Below are positions 17,705 through 27,206 of a stretch of DNA of 64,000 bases, piece by piece. A program made the translations under genes and the position numbers. The stretch covers positions 1 through 64,000 of the forward strand of contig CBFHSF010000001.1 of assembly GCA_965658445.1 (NCBI GenBank). The letters run 5' to 3'. This DNA comes from CBFHSF01 sp965658445. Its GTDB lineage: Bacteria; Bacteroidota; Bacteroidia; Flavobacteriales; Schleiferiaceae. The notes beneath the pieces were generated by a model, which was not told the DNA's origin, searched no databases, and saw nothing but the letters and a program-made list of their open reading frames with translations. Numbering within the stretch: position 1 is the first letter of the stretch; each line of letters starts with the position of its first letter.

Positions 17705-18658
17705 TTACTGCTGATTTAAGAACGCGGTTACGTTTCTCATAATGCGGGCTTCAATTGAGGTAGTGTCGGCTTTTTCGAAAGTTTTCCCCGTGATGTTTTC
17801 GTACAACTCGATGTATCTTTCGGATACTGAAATTACAAATTTTTCTGACATTTCTGGGATGGTTTCTCCATCTTTTCCGCTAAATCCGTTTTCGATTAAC
17901 CACTGTCTTACAAATTCCTTAGAAAGTTGCTTTTGTGGTTCATTGGCGTCTTGACGCGCTTGGTATCCCTCGGCATAAAAGTAACGGCTTGAGTCGGGTG
18001 TATGAATTTCATCGATAAGAACGATATTGCCATCGGCGTCTTTTCCAAATTCGTATTTGGTATCTACCAAGATCAACCCTCTTTCCTTGGCCATTTCCGA
18101 GCCTCTTGCAAAGAGCTTGCGCGTGTAGTCTTCGAGTTGAAGGTAGTCTTCTTCAGAAACCAAACCCGACTCCAAAATGGCCTCGCGGCTGATGTCCTCA
18201 TCGTGGAGACCTTGGTCTGCCTTGGTGGTGGGAGTAATGATGGGAGAGGGGAAGGGGGCATTTTCTTTCAATCCCTCTGGCATAGTAACACCACAAAGTA
18301 CTCTTTCTCCTGAGCGGTAGGTTCTCCAAGCATGGCCAGAGAGATATCCTCTGATCACCATTTCTACTTTAAAAGGCACCGCCTTGAGTCCTGCACTTAC
18401 CACGGGGTCAGGAGTTGCGGTTTTCCAATTGGGAACCAAGTCTGCAGTTGCGTCCAAGAAATAAGAAGCAATCTGATTAAGGACCTGTCCCTTGTAGGGA
18501 ATTCCTTTGGGAAGAACTACGTCAAAGGCGGAGATTCTGTCGGAGGCCACCATGACCAATAAATCGTTGTCAAAGCTGTAAACGTCTCTAACTTTTCCGT
18601 GGTAAACGTCTGTCTGTCCTGGAAAATTAAATTCGGATTGAACCATTGCATTACTCAT
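17705..18658 (-). CDS. purC: SAICAR synthase (phosphoribosylaminoimidazole-succinocarboxamide synthase)
   Basis: 317 residues. Joins CAIR and aspartate with ATP in purine synthesis. Motifs: YHGKVRDVYSF (glycine-rich ATP site), MVASDRISAFDVVLP, VEMVIRGYLSGHAWRTY, and LIDEIHTPDSSRYF. It is about 80 residues longer than the short E. coli enzyme and resembles the longer bacterial/yeast type. It is 22 bp downstream of phoH on the same strand. Confidence 0.96.
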   Translation of the reverse strand: MSNAMVQSEFNFPGQTDVYHGKVRDVYSFDNDLLVMVASDRISAFDVVLPKGIPYKGQVLNQIASYFLDATADLVPNWKTATPDPVVSAGLKAVPFKVEMVIRGYLSGHAWRTYRSGERVLCGVTMPEGLKENAPFPSPIITPTTKADQGLHDEDISREAILESGLVSEEDYLQLEDYTRKLFARGSEMAKERGLILVDTKYEFGKDADGNIVLIDEIHTPDSSRYFYAEGYQARQDANEPQKQLSKEFVRQWLIENGFSGKDGETIPEMSEKFVISVSERYIELYENITGKTFEKADTTSIEARIMRNVTAFLNQQ

Positions 18659-18680
18659 AACCTAATATCTGCTATATGTT

Positions 18681-19667
18681 TTATTTCGCGTTTTTCTCTT
18701 CTCTATCCGCCTTGTATTCGGCTTCTTCTACTTTGCTGTAGGCCTTGATAATGTCCTTGACCAATTGGTGTCTTACAACGTCCTTATCATCCAAAAACAC
18801 CATGCCAATGCCCTTTACGGGCTTTAGAATTCTCAGCGCTTCAGACAATCCAGAGCGCTGCTTTCTCGGCAAGTCAATTTGACTTTGGTCTCCTGTAACA
18901 ATAAATTTGGCGGAGGCACCCATTCTAGTAAGGAACATCTTCATTTGAGAAAGCGTCGTGTTTTGGGCTTCGTCCAAAATCACAAAGGCATTGTCCAAGG
19001 TTCTTCCTCTCATAAATGCCAAGGGTGCAATTTCAATAACTTGCGTTTCCAAGAGATAGTTGAGTCTTTCAAAGGGAATCATATCTCGCAGTGCATCGTA
19101 CAAGGGTCTCATATACGGATCGAGTTTCTCCTTCATATCCCCTGGCAAGAAACCCAAGTTTTCCCCGGCTTCTACCGCAGGGCGAGTCAAAATAATTCTC
19201 TTTACCTCTTTGTTTTTTAGCGCTCTTACCGCCAAGGCAACTCCAGTGTAAGTCTTACCGGTTCCGGCGGGGCCAATGGCAAAAACCAAGTCGTTCTTGT
19301 CCGCCAATTCCACCATCTTCTTTTGGTTGATGGTGCGCGCCTTTACGTGGTGGCCGGACACACCGTGCACCAATACGTCATCGTTTTTCTGGAGTTTTTG
19401 AACGACCTCTTTGCCGTTTTCCATTACGATGCGCTCAATTTGATTTTCAGAAATACTGTTAAAGCGAGCCAAGTGCTCTTGAATTAGAGCGACCTTTTCT
19501 TCAAAAATTGCGATGGTATCCTCATCGCCATTGACTTTAATTTTATGGCCTCTGGCGGTTACTTTAAGTTTGGGATAAAACCCCTTGAGAAGGGTTAGAT
19601 ATTTATTTCCAGCCCCATAGAAATCTTGGGGTTCCGCTTCGGTCAGGTGAATGGTCTTTTCTGTCAA
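18681..19667 (-). CDS. PhoH-family ATPase
   Basis: 328 residues. P-loop ATPase of the PhoH/YbeZ type, linked in other bacteria to RNA and rRNA maturation; exact role uncertain. N-terminal KH-like part (about 1-95), then GPAGTGKTYTGVALAVRA (Walker A, near 130), RPAVEAGENLGFLPGD, and Walker B FVILDEAQNTTLSQMKMFL with the TRMG and GDQSQID motifs. First gene of the leftward pair phoH-purC, divergent from the SAM hydrolase gene. Confidence 0.94.
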   Translation of the reverse strand: MTEKTIHLTEAEPQDFYGAGNKYLTLLKGFYPKLKVTARGHKIKVNGDEDTIAIFEEKVALIQEHLARFNSISENQIERIVMENGKEVVQKLQKNDDVLVHGVSGHHVKARTINQKKMVELADKNDLVFAIGPAGTGKTYTGVALAVRALKNKEVKRIILTRPAVEAGENLGFLPGDMKEKLDPYMRPLYDALRDMIPFERLNYLLETQVIEIAPLAFMRGRTLDNAFVILDEAQNTTLSQMKMFLTRMGASAKFIVTGDQSQIDLPRKQRSGLSEALRILKPVKGIGMVFLDDKDVVRHQLVKDIIKAYSKVEEAEYKADREEKNAK

Positions 19668-19693
19668 CTGCGTATGGGATTCTTTAATTTTTC

Positions 19694-19727
19694 TTTGCCA
19701 AAGGATGTTGATATATTGCTACCTTTG
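19694..19727 (+). promoter_or_regulatory. Predicted Bacteroidota promoter for the SAM hydrolase operon
   Basis: TTTG at 19694-19697 and TACCTTTG at 19720-19727 are separated by 22 bp. This fits the Bacteroidota consensus TTG-N17-23-TAnnTTTG with both elements. The start codon lies 54 bp downstream. It is the best two-box promoter I found in the window. Confidence 0.75.
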
Positions 19728-19781
19728 GAGCTTACAAAAGTAATTGAAAATACCCCAAACCTCTCGTTGCTAGGTTAAAAT

Positions 19782-20570
19782 ATGCCATTGATCACTCTTA
19801 TTTCTGATTTTGGGACGGTAGATCCTCATGTAGCTGCAGTAAAAGGTAGTTTGTATTCTGAAAATGAATCTTTTAACATCGTGGATGTATCACACGAAAT
19901 CGACCCCTTTCACCTTCAGCAAGCATCTTTCGTTCTCAAGTATGCCTATCCTCACTTTCCGGAAGGTACCATTCATTTGATTTTTGTGGATGAAGAGAAG
20001 ACTGCCCAAAGAAAGCACATAGTGGTCAAGGCCAATGGACATTACTTTATTGGTGCAGACAACGGTATGTTGTCCTTAATGGACCTTCAGCCCGAAGAAA
20101 TTTTTGAGATTGATCTGACCAATGCACCGGAGTTGGTTTCCTCCAAGCAAATCTTTGCTCGCATTGCCGGGCACATTGCCCGAGGTGGAGCCCTCTCTTT
20201 AATTGGTAAGAAAAAGGATGGATGGAAAGAGTTGGCTGTGTCCAATCCCATCATCAATGAAGCGGGAATCCAAGGAAGCGTGGTCTACGTTGATCACTAC
20301 GGAAATGTCATCACCAATATTCATCAAAGTGCCTTTGTTGCAGCGGCCAAAGGACGGTCTTTTGAGATTGAGCTCAACCGCCTTCGCACCATGAAAAAAA
20401 TCTCTGAGAGTTTTTCTGAAGCCACCAACGGAGACTTGATTGCCGTCTTTAACAACGAGGGATTCTTAAAGATTGGAATTATCAATTCCGTTCAAAAAAC
20501 GCATTCAAGTGCCCATAGTCTTTTGGGACTCAAGGTAAATGACGTAATTCGCATTAATTTTTTTAGATGA
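19782..20570 (+). CDS. SAM hydrolase / adenosyltransferase (DUF62 family)
   Basis: 262 residues. Family of S-adenosylmethionine hydroxide adenosyltransferases, related to fluorinase and chlorinase. Marked by LISDFGTVDPHVAAVKGSLY, VDVSHEIDPF and GADNGMLSL in the N-terminal domain, and YVDHYGNVITNI in the C-terminal domain. Length and motifs fit the common hydrolase form rather than the rare halogenases. The stop overlaps the next start (ATGA). First gene of the run leading to gldF and gldG. Confidence 0.93.
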   Translation: MPLITLISDFGTVDPHVAAVKGSLYSENESFNIVDVSHEIDPFHLQQASFVLKYAYPHFPEGTIHLIFVDEEKTAQRKHIVVKANGHYFIGADNGMLSLMDLQPEEIFEIDLTNAPELVSSKQIFARIAGHIARGGALSLIGKKKDGWKELAVSNPIINEAGIQGSVVYVDHYGNVITNIHQSAFVAAAKGRSFEIELNRLRTMKKISESFSEATNGDLIAVFNNEGFLKIGIINSVQKTHSSAHSLLGLKVNDVIRINFFR

Positions 20571-20860
20571 TCCGCATCGTAAAAATGGAATTTGATCCTG
20601 CCAAAGTGGAGGACTTTAAAACGCTCTTTGACGACGTTAAGGAGAAAATCAGAGCCTTTGAAGGCTGTCTGCACTTAGAATTGTTGCAACAGACCCAAGG
20701 GGGAAATATTTTCTTTACCTACAGCGTTTGGGAGGATGAAAAATACTTAGAGAACTACAGGTCGTCAGAGTTGTTTGCCACCGTATGGGCAGAAACCAAA
20801 AAGGGGTTTGCCGGTAAGCCAGAGGCCTGGAGTGTAGATCAAAAAGTTATACTAGAGTGA
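20567..20860 (+). CDS. Antibiotic biosynthesis monooxygenase (ABM/YgiN-like) domain protein
   Basis: 97 residues. Single dimeric ferredoxin-like alpha/beta ABM domain: MIRIVKMEF start, FEGCLHLELLQ, FTYSVWEDEKYLENYRSS. Such proteins include quinol monooxygenases and haem-degrading enzymes; the substrate here is unknown. It is translationally coupled on both sides: ATGA with the SAM hydrolase gene and GTGA with gldF. Confidence 0.88.
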   Translation: MIRIVKMEFDPAKVEDFKTLFDDVKEKIRAFEGCLHLELLQQTQGGNIFFTYSVWEDEKYLENYRSSELFATVWAETKKGFAGKPEAWSVDQKVILE

Positions 20861-21588
20861 TCAGTTTATTTAGAAAGGAAATCAACCATTTTTTCAGCTC
20901 GTTGACGGGGTACCTTGTCATGGCGGTCTTTTTGGTTTTGACCAGTTTGTTCTTGTGGGTTCTCCCAGGGACGTTTAATATTTTCGACAGTAGTTACGCC
21001 GGTGTGGACAATCTTTTTTTGATTGCCCCATGGGTGTTTTTGTTTTTGGTACCGGCCACTACCATGAGAATGTTTTCTGATGAAAAGAGAACCGGAACCT
21101 TAGAATTGCTGCTGACCAAACCGTTGACAGATTTTCAGTTGGTCTTCGCCAAGTTCTTGGCGGGATGGGTATTGGTCATCCTAGCTCTTTTGCCCACTCT
21201 TCTCTATGTCTACACGGTGTACCAACTTGGAAACCCCGTAGGTAACTTGGATACTGGTGCAACGTTGGGATCCTTTATTGGATTGCTATTGCTCGGAGCG
21301 GCCTACGTAGCCATTGGATTGTTTTCTTCTTCTTTGACGGACAACCCCATCGTAAGTTTTATCCTCGGTGTGATGCTGTGTCTGTTTATGTACGTTGGCT
21401 TTGATCAGATTGCCGAACTCAAGTGGTTTGGAATTGCCGATTTGTTTTTGCTCAACCTGGGAATCAATGAACATTATACTTCTCTGAGCAGGGGAGTTAT
21501 CGATACTCGTGATTTGGTGTATTACATCTCTTTGATGACGCTCTTTTTTGCGGCCACTCAATTGGTATTAAAATCTAGAAAGTGGTAA
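20857..21588 (+). CDS. gldF: Gliding motility ABC transporter permease GldF
   Basis: 243 residues, six hydrophobic segments, ABC-2 type permease. N-terminal ISLFRKEINHFFSSLTGYLVMAV and FSDEKRTGTLELLLTKPLTD match GldF. With GldG (next gene) and the ATPase GldA (not in this window) it forms a transporter associated with gliding in Flavobacteriia. It starts with GTG in a GTGA overlap with the ABM gene, so expression is tightly coupled. Confidence 0.93.
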   Translation: MISLFRKEINHFFSSLTGYLVMAVFLVLTSLFLWVLPGTFNIFDSSYAGVDNLFLIAPWVFLFLVPATTMRMFSDEKRTGTLELLLTKPLTDFQLVFAKFLAGWVLVILALLPTLLYVYTVYQLGNPVGNLDTGATLGSFIGLLLLGAAYVAIGLFSSSLTDNPIVSFILGVMLCLFMYVGFDQIAELKWFGIADLFLLNLGINEHYTSLSRGVIDTRDLVYYISLMTLFFAATQLVLKSRKW

Positions 21589-21590
21589 CC

Positions 21591-23297
21591 ATGAAGAGAA
21601 GAGTAAACGACCTCCTGCGCTTTTTGATTTTGGTAGTGATTCTCATCGCTGTCAACATGTTGTCTTCTCAGTTTTATGGTCGCTATGATGCGACTTCTGA
21701 GAAGAGGTTTAGTCTGCATCCTGCCACTCAAGAGTTGGTGGATAATTTTGAAGAGAGAATTCTCGTTCGCGTATACTTAGATGGAGACTTCCCGTCGGGA
21801 TTTCAGCGCTTGAGCAAAGAGACTCGCCAGATGCTGGACGAGTTTAGAGCCTACAATTCCAATATTGAATACGAATTCATCAACCCCAACGGAGACGATG
21901 ATCCCAAGGTCAATCAACAGATAAAGAATCAGTTGGCGGACTATGGATTGCAGCCCATTCAAGTAGAAATCACCAAAGACGGAGAAAAGCGACTCACAGA
22001 AATTTTCCCGGGAGCAGTGGTATTTATGGGAGATGTGATTCTGCCCATTTCTCTTTTGCAATCGCAATTTGCAACGGACCCAGAAGTCCAGGTGAATTCC
22101 TCCATCCAGAATTTGGAGTACCAGTTTGCCAACGTCTTTAGACAACTTCAAATAAAAAAGAAAAAGGCCATTGGTTTCTTGACGGGACACGGGGAATTGG
22201 GAGACAAATACATTGCGGATATCGCTCTAAGGCTCAGTGCATACTACTCGGTTTCCCGATTCAATTTAAGGGAAGTTGCAGATACTGCAGATTTTTCTCT
22301 CTCTGCGCAACAGAGGCGAATCAATCGTTTTGATGCGGTAATTATTGCAAAACCTCAGAGTCAGTTCACGGATTTGGACAAGTTGCTCATTGATCAATAC
22401 GTAATGTCTGGCGGTAAGGTGATGTGGTTTTTGGACCCCGTATTTGCCAACATGGATTCACTTCAGTACGCCTCTGAGTTTATAGCGTATCCCATTGCAG
22501 ATCAGCTCAATTTGACGGATCAACTATTCAAGTACGGGGTGCGTGTGAATCCCAACCTTGTCATGGACATGGTGGCAGCCGGCGTAAATGATAGACGCTC
22601 GGTAAATCGTTGGGTGTATTTCCCCATGATTATGCCCATAGAAAAGCATCCCATCGTAAAGGATCTCAACGCCATTAAACTGGAGTTTGCTTCTACCTTG
22701 GATACCATTACATCTCCAGGAATCGAGAAAACAATATTGTTGAGGACTTCGCCTTACACGCGTGTTGTTCCCACACCTCACCGCGTATCTTTGGCCACTC
22801 TTTACGAAGAACCCAATCCGGCTTACTTCTCACAGAAGCACTTACCAGTGGGAATTCTATTGGAAGGGGAATTTGACAGTTACTTCGCCAATAGAGTTAT
22901 ACCAACCGAGTCCCTCGATCCTACGTATACTTTGATAGAAAAGGGGAGGAAGACTCAGATGCTCGTCGTGGCAGATGGTGATGTCATCAAGAATCAACTC
23001 AACCTAGTCAATCCCAATATTCCCAAGGGAACCCCATTGCCACTTGGCTTTGATCAGTTTACCGGAATGGAATTTGGGAACAAGGACTTCTTGCTCAACG
23101 CAGCCGATTTTCTCCTAGACGATACCGGATTGATAAATATCCGTTCACGAGAATTAAAAATTCGACTGTTGGACAGCAACAAAGTCCAGAGCCAACGTGT
23201 TACTTGGCAAATTATTAATACGGGGGTACCCGTTTTGCTCATCCTTTTGGCGGGCGCATTGTACGGCTTTATTCGCCGTCGCAGATACACAAAATAA
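21591..23297 (+). CDS. gldG: Gliding motility protein GldG
   Basis: About 568 residues. N-terminal transmembrane segment (about 10-27), a large periplasmic part with GFLTGHGELGDKY, and DAVIIAKPQSQFTDLDKLLIDQY in the GATase-like domain. It ends with a transmembrane segment (VPVLLILLAGALYGFI) and an RRRRY tail. It partners GldF in the gliding ABC transporter. ATG 21591 is chosen; the longer frame begins with GTG inside gldF. Two bases separate the genes. Confidence 0.94.
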   Translation: MKRRVNDLLRFLILVVILIAVNMLSSQFYGRYDATSEKRFSLHPATQELVDNFEERILVRVYLDGDFPSGFQRLSKETRQMLDEFRAYNSNIEYEFINPNGDDDPKVNQQIKNQLADYGLQPIQVEITKDGEKRLTEIFPGAVVFMGDVILPISLLQSQFATDPEVQVNSSIQNLEYQFANVFRQLQIKKKKAIGFLTGHGELGDKYIADIALRLSAYYSVSRFNLREVADTADFSLSAQQRRINRFDAVIIAKPQSQFTDLDKLLIDQYVMSGGKVMWFLDPVFANMDSLQYASEFIAYPIADQLNLTDQLFKYGVRVNPNLVMDMVAAGVNDRRSVNRWVYFPMIMPIEKHPIVKDLNAIKLEFASTLDTITSPGIEKTILLRTSPYTRVVPTPHRVSLATLYEEPNPAYFSQKHLPVGILLEGEFDSYFANRVIPTESLDPTYTLIEKGRKTQMLVVADGDVIKNQLNLVNPNIPKGTPLPLGFDQFTGMEFGNKDFLLNAADFLLDDTGLINIRSRELKIRLLDSNKVQSQRVTWQIINTGVPVLLILLAGALYGFIRRRRYTK

Positions 23298-23321
23298 GAC
23301 GGAAAAAACATTCCCATTGTT

Positions 23322-24347
23322 ATGAAAAACAACAGAGTTTTACTCCTTGTAGGCCTTTTGGCAGCATTCGTTGTTGCGTATTTTTTATTGGCGGATCAAG
23401 AGTCTAAATCCACTTTGGACGGCGTAGATAATTACACTTTCACCATAGAAGACACTGCGGCTGTGCATCGCATTGTTATCAAGGACAAGAGACCTACAGA
23501 GGTGGACTTGGTCAGAGGAGAAAACGGATGGACGGTAAACGGAAAATTTAAGGCGAGAAAAGATGCCGTTGAAGTTTTGCTAGAGACCATGAACCGCATG
23601 ACTCTTAAAAACTTTACCAATGTCGCTTCGCGCGAAGCCATTCTCAAAAACATGTCGGTATACGGAAAAGAAGTTATGCTTTACGATGCCGAAGGAAATG
23701 AAATAAAGCACTTCTACGTGGGAACCAATACGGGCAACGACCTGGGAACCTACATGCTCATTGCAGGTGCCGATCAACCCTATGCGGTTTACATTCCGGG
23801 ATTTAACGGGTATTTGTCCAGTCGATTTATCAGCGATGAACACCTTTGGCGAGATCGCAAAATTTTCGGAGTTCCCGTAGAAGCCATTACCTCAGTAACC
23901 ATGGAATACCCCGGATTGGAAGAGAATTCATTCCGCATGATGCGCAATGCAGAGGGGAATATTCAGGTTTTAGACAACGAAGGGAATCCAGCAGATTTTA
24001 ACCCGCAACGCGCCGCTGCCTTTTTGCAAGGGGTTTCTAAAGCCAATTACGAAGGGATGATTATTGAGACCGACGAAATCTGGTCCAAAAGAGATTCTGT
24101 GATTGCTTCCACCCCCGTGTTTACCTTAACCGTGGCGTATGGAGAAGGCAAAGAACTCTCCTTGTCAGGGTATCACATCAAAGCGGCAGAAGGTATTTTG
24201 GATGCGGCAGGCAATCCTGCAAAGTGGGATGCGGATAGGATGTATGGAGACATTTCTGACGGCCGCTTTACGCTGATTCAATACTTCGGATTGTCAAGAG
24301 TTCTGAAATCACTTCAGGAGATTGCCGACCCCGAACCGTTGATGTAG
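23322..24347 (+). CDS. DUF4340 domain protein associated with gldFG
   Basis: 341 residues. One N-terminal transmembrane segment (about 5-22), the rest exported and beta-rich: AVHRIVIKDK, VDLVRGENGWTVNGKFKARKD, then a fold repeated later around 170-300. This matches DUF4340, a domain often encoded next to ABC-type gliding/polysaccharide GldG-like proteins. It is 24 bp after gldG, so probably in the same transcript and a partner of GldFG (inference). Confidence 0.85.
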   Translation: MKNNRVLLLVGLLAAFVVAYFLLADQESKSTLDGVDNYTFTIEDTAAVHRIVIKDKRPTEVDLVRGENGWTVNGKFKARKDAVEVLLETMNRMTLKNFTNVASREAILKNMSVYGKEVMLYDAEGNEIKHFYVGTNTGNDLGTYMLIAGADQPYAVYIPGFNGYLSSRFISDEHLWRDRKIFGVPVEAITSVTMEYPGLEENSFRMMRNAEGNIQVLDNEGNPADFNPQRAAAFLQGVSKANYEGMIIETDEIWSKRDSVIASTPVFTLTVAYGEGKELSLSGYHIKAAEGILDAAGNPAKWDADRMYGDISDGRFTLIQYFGLSRVLKSLQEIADPEPLM

Positions 24348-24480
24348 GACCACACCCGAAGGTTCCGCTATCAACAAATCGATTTGTTTTTTGGTAACTA
24401 TTTGTTTTTCAGTGTGTAAGATTCTGTTCTTTTGTTGAAAAGTGGACGCTTTTTCCGTGGTGTAAGACAAGGGTTTCTGT

Positions 24481-24488
24481 TATATTTG
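24481..24488 (+). promoter_or_regulatory. Predicted -7 box upstream of dnaN
   Basis: TATATTTG matches TAnnTTTG exactly, 56 bp before the dnaN ATG in the 197-bp gap after the gliding operon. No clear TTG at the right spacing. Confidence 0.5.
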
Positions 24489-24544
24489 TTCAACAGGTGT
24501 ATACCTACTGATTTTCCTATAGAAATAAACTTAATACTATACAG

Positions 24545-25666
24545 ATGAAATTTATCGTTTCAAGCGGCGCGCTTCTCAAGCAACTGCAAATGATAGGCGG
24601 GGTAATTAACAATAACAACACCCTTCCCATACTCGATAATTTTTTGTTTGAGCTCTCAAGCAATTCCCTTAAAATTTCGGCATCGGACCTAGAAACTACT
24701 ATGACCACTTCTTTGGAAGTTCAGTCGGATACAGAAGGTATGGCGGCCATGCCCGCAAAGATTTTGATGGATACGCTCAAGACCTTCCCAGAACAACCTT
24801 TGACTTTTGTCCTAGACGCTGAGAAGCACACGGCAGAAATCTCTTCTGACCACGGTAACTATTCCGTTGCCTTTGTAGAAGGAGATGAGTTTCCTCGCCT
24901 TCCCGATTTAGAGGATGCCTCGACCACGGTTTTGCCGGGAGATATTTTGGCCACCGCTGTTCAAAAGACTTTGTTTGCTGCAGGTAACGATGAGTTGAGA
25001 CCGGTAATGTCCGGAGTCTTCTTCCAGTTTACCCCATCAGAATTGACCTTTGTGGCTACGGATGCTCACAAATTGGTAAGATACCGAAGAACGGATTTGT
25101 CATCGGAAGGAACCGCAGAGTTTATCATGCCCAAAAAGCCATTGACTTTGCTAAAGGCCTCTTTGGGAACTCACGACCACGAAGTTAAAATTCACTACAA
25201 TACGACCAACGCTCGCTTTGAGTTCGAGAACGTAATCCTTACTTGTCGTTTGATCGACGGAAAATACCCCAACTACGAGGCGGTAATTCCACAAGACAAT
25301 CCCAACAAGATGATGATTGAGAGAACGTCTCTCCTCGGTTCTACCAAGCGTGTGGCTATTTTCTCTAACAAGTCTACACACCAGATTCGCCTTAAAATGG
25401 CAGGTTCTGATTTGTTGATTTCTGCTGAGGATTTAGACTTTGCCAACAAGGCCTCCGAAAGATTGACCTGCGAGTACGCTGGGGATGACTTAGAGATTGG
25501 ATTCAACTCTCGCTTCTTGCTAGAGATGTTGGGCAACTTGGAGTCAGATGGCATTCGCATGGAGATGTCTGCGCCCAACCGCGCGGGAATTATTCTTCCC
25601 ATGGACGGTCAGGACGAAGGCGAAGATCTTCTGATGTTGGTGATGCCGGTTATGATCAATAGCTAA
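24545..25666 (+). CDS. dnaN: DNA polymerase III beta subunit (sliding clamp)
   Basis: 373 residues. Ring-shaped processivity clamp of the replicative polymerase, with three similar domains. Recognised by MKFIVSSGALLKQLQMIGGVI, LPILDNFLFELSSNSL, FVATDAHKLVRYRR, LIDGKYPNYEAVIP, and the C-terminal motif VMPVMINS, a variant of the usual hydrophobic tail MPMR. It is not next to dnaA or recF here. A phosphatase gene starts one base after its stop. Confidence 0.97.
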   Translation: MKFIVSSGALLKQLQMIGGVINNNNTLPILDNFLFELSSNSLKISASDLETTMTTSLEVQSDTEGMAAMPAKILMDTLKTFPEQPLTFVLDAEKHTAEISSDHGNYSVAFVEGDEFPRLPDLEDASTTVLPGDILATAVQKTLFAAGNDELRPVMSGVFFQFTPSELTFVATDAHKLVRYRRTDLSSEGTAEFIMPKKPLTLLKASLGTHDHEVKIHYNTTNARFEFENVILTCRLIDGKYPNYEAVIPQDNPNKMMIERTSLLGSTKRVAIFSNKSTHQIRLKMAGSDLLISAEDLDFANKASERLTCEYAGDDLEIGFNSRFLLEMLGNLESDGIRMEMSAPNRAGIILPMDGQDEGEDLLMLVMPVMINS

Positions 25667-25667
25667 A

Positions 25668-26315
25668 ATGGAAATCCTCGTTGTAGGAGATGTCCATGGG
25701 TGCTATTACACTTTCAAGAAATTATTGAAGAAGCACTGGGATCCGAGTTCCATGTATTTGGTTCAACTCGGAGACTTGGTCAATAAGGGACGCCATTCTG
25801 GGCGCTGCCTAAAGTTGGCTATGGAGCTTCAAGCTGAATATCCCTATCAAGTGTTTTTCCTTAAGGGCAATCACGAAATGAAACTCCTGCAAGCGGCCAA
25901 GGACCGTGGAGTTATCAAAACGAGAAAGAATGCACTCAAGCACAACATAGATTGGTCCACTGTGCGAAAATGGGTTAAGGAAAGACCCTTGAAATGGGAG
26001 AACCCTCACCTTCTCATTACTCATGCTGGCGTGGGAAAGGGGACCAAAAAGCCCTTTAGCGATGAGAATACCCGTGGGGTGGTTTATAATAGGTCGGCCA
26101 TAAAGCCGTTAGAAAAAATGCAGGTCTTTGGACATGTAGCACAAAACACGGGCGAACCGCGTTATCTGGAAAAGGAAAATGCTTGGTGCATTGACACCGG
26201 TGCTTCCAACGGAAATTGTCTTACGGCCCTTCGACTGAGTTACAAAGGGAAAGTAAAGGAAGTAATCTCCTTGGAAACCCAAGAAGAAGACCTTGCAACG
26301 AGAAAAAAGAAATAG
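25668..26315 (+). CDS. Metallophosphoesterase (serine/threonine phosphatase-like)
   Basis: 215 residues. Calcineurin-like fold with the metal-binding series GDVHGCYYTF, QLGDLVNKGRHS, LKGNHEMKLL, ITHAGVGKG and FGHVAQ, the order seen in PPP-type phosphatases and ApaH-like enzymes. Substrate unknown. It begins one base after dnaN, so it is probably co-transcribed. Confidence 0.88.
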   Translation: MEILVVGDVHGCYYTFKKLLKKHWDPSSMYLVQLGDLVNKGRHSGRCLKLAMELQAEYPYQVFFLKGNHEMKLLQAAKDRGVIKTRKNALKHNIDWSTVRKWVKERPLKWENPHLLITHAGVGKGTKKPFSDENTRGVVYNRSAIKPLEKMQVFGHVAQNTGEPRYLEKENAWCIDTGASNGNCLTALRLSYKGKVKEVISLETQEEDLATRKKK

Positions 26316-26350
26316 AACAAAGCGGATTCCTCTGGTCTTCTTTATTTTTT

Positions 26351-26358
26351 TAGATTTG
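26351..26358 (+). promoter_or_regulatory. Predicted -7 box upstream of the barrel gene at 26440
   Basis: TAGATTTG matches TAnnTTTG exactly, 81 bp before the ATG. The implied leader is about 75 nt. No convincing -33 element. Confidence 0.45.
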
Positions 26359-26439
26359 AGCATTCGTAATGTATTAACCCTAAACGACAATTGATTGCGG
26401 GTTCAACCAAACCGCTGTCAGTGATTAAATTAAATACCG

Positions 26440-27099
26440 ATGAAGAAATTAGCGATTGTACTTTCATTGTTTGCGCTGGGAACTACGGTTTCTGCACAAA
26501 AGATAGATTTGGGAGTAGGTGGTGTTTTTGCACTTCCTATGGGTGATTTTGCCGATGCTACAGAGATGGGCTACGGTGGAAACATTTCCGTAAACTACTT
26601 TATCATGCCCAACGTTTCTGCGGGTATTGAGGTAGGAGGAATTTTCTTCCAGGAAAAGTCAGAAGGCGGGGTTTCTAACCTCTTTACTTCTTTCCCTATC
26701 CAAGCCGTAGGTAAGTACTACTTTATGGACAATGCTTTTAAACCCTATGGAGGTTTGGGATTGGGATATTTCTTGATGCAGAATGAAGTGAGATACTCTG
26801 ATGATCTACAGGCTTTGGGATTGACCAATCAAACCACGGATCAAGCGGGTTTTGGAATCTCTCCACGTTTGGGTTTTGACTACGCTTTTAACAAATGGGT
26901 AGCCCTAAACTTTGAGGTGAACTACAATTTGCTTTTCAACGAGACCAAGGAAAAGATCACAGTGACTATCGACAATCCGTTGGATCCAGCAAATCCCATT
27001 GAGTCTGAAGCGGAAGTAACCTACCCAGCGACTCCATTTTTGGGAGTTAACGTGGGTCTCAAGTTCACTTTGTTCGACAATTCTCCGGAGATATTCTAA
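26440..27099 (+). CDS. Outer-membrane beta-barrel protein
   Basis: 219 residues. Signal peptide (MKKLAIVLSLFALGTTVSAQ), then KIDLGVGGVFALPMGDFAD and alternating strands such as YGGNISVNYFIMPNVSAGIEVGG. It resembles the small Bacteroidota outer-membrane barrel family (OmpW/OMP_b-brl type). Function unknown. Monocistronic: own -7 box upstream and a strong terminator downstream. Confidence 0.82.
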   Translation: MKKLAIVLSLFALGTTVSAQKIDLGVGGVFALPMGDFADATEMGYGGNISVNYFIMPNVSAGIEVGGIFFQEKSEGGVSNLFTSFPIQAVGKYYFMDNAFKPYGGLGLGYFLMQNEVRYSDDLQALGLTNQTTDQAGFGISPRLGFDYAFNKWVALNFEVNYNLLFNETKEKITVTIDNPLDPANPIESEAEVTYPATPFLGVNVGLKFTLFDNSPEIF

Positions 27100-27180
27100 T
27101 ACGGTTTCCTCGTCTTTAGGACGGCTTTAACAGCATTTGGAAAATAATATACACAGAGACCATTCTTTGTGAAATAAGTC

Positions 27181-27206
27181 ACCCCGCCCTACGGCGGGGT
27201 TTTTTT
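27181..27206 (+). terminator. Intrinsic terminator after the barrel gene
   Basis: Perfect 8-bp stem ACCCCGCC/GGCGGGGT with loop CTAC, followed by TTTTTT. The T tract runs directly into the predicted -7 box of pruA. Confidence 0.92.

Noticed and set aside
19782..20570. Fluorinase or chlorinase activity for the DUF62 protein
   Set aside because: Family membership alone does not support halogenation; context (ABM protein, gldF/G) and motifs fit the common SAM hydrolase.
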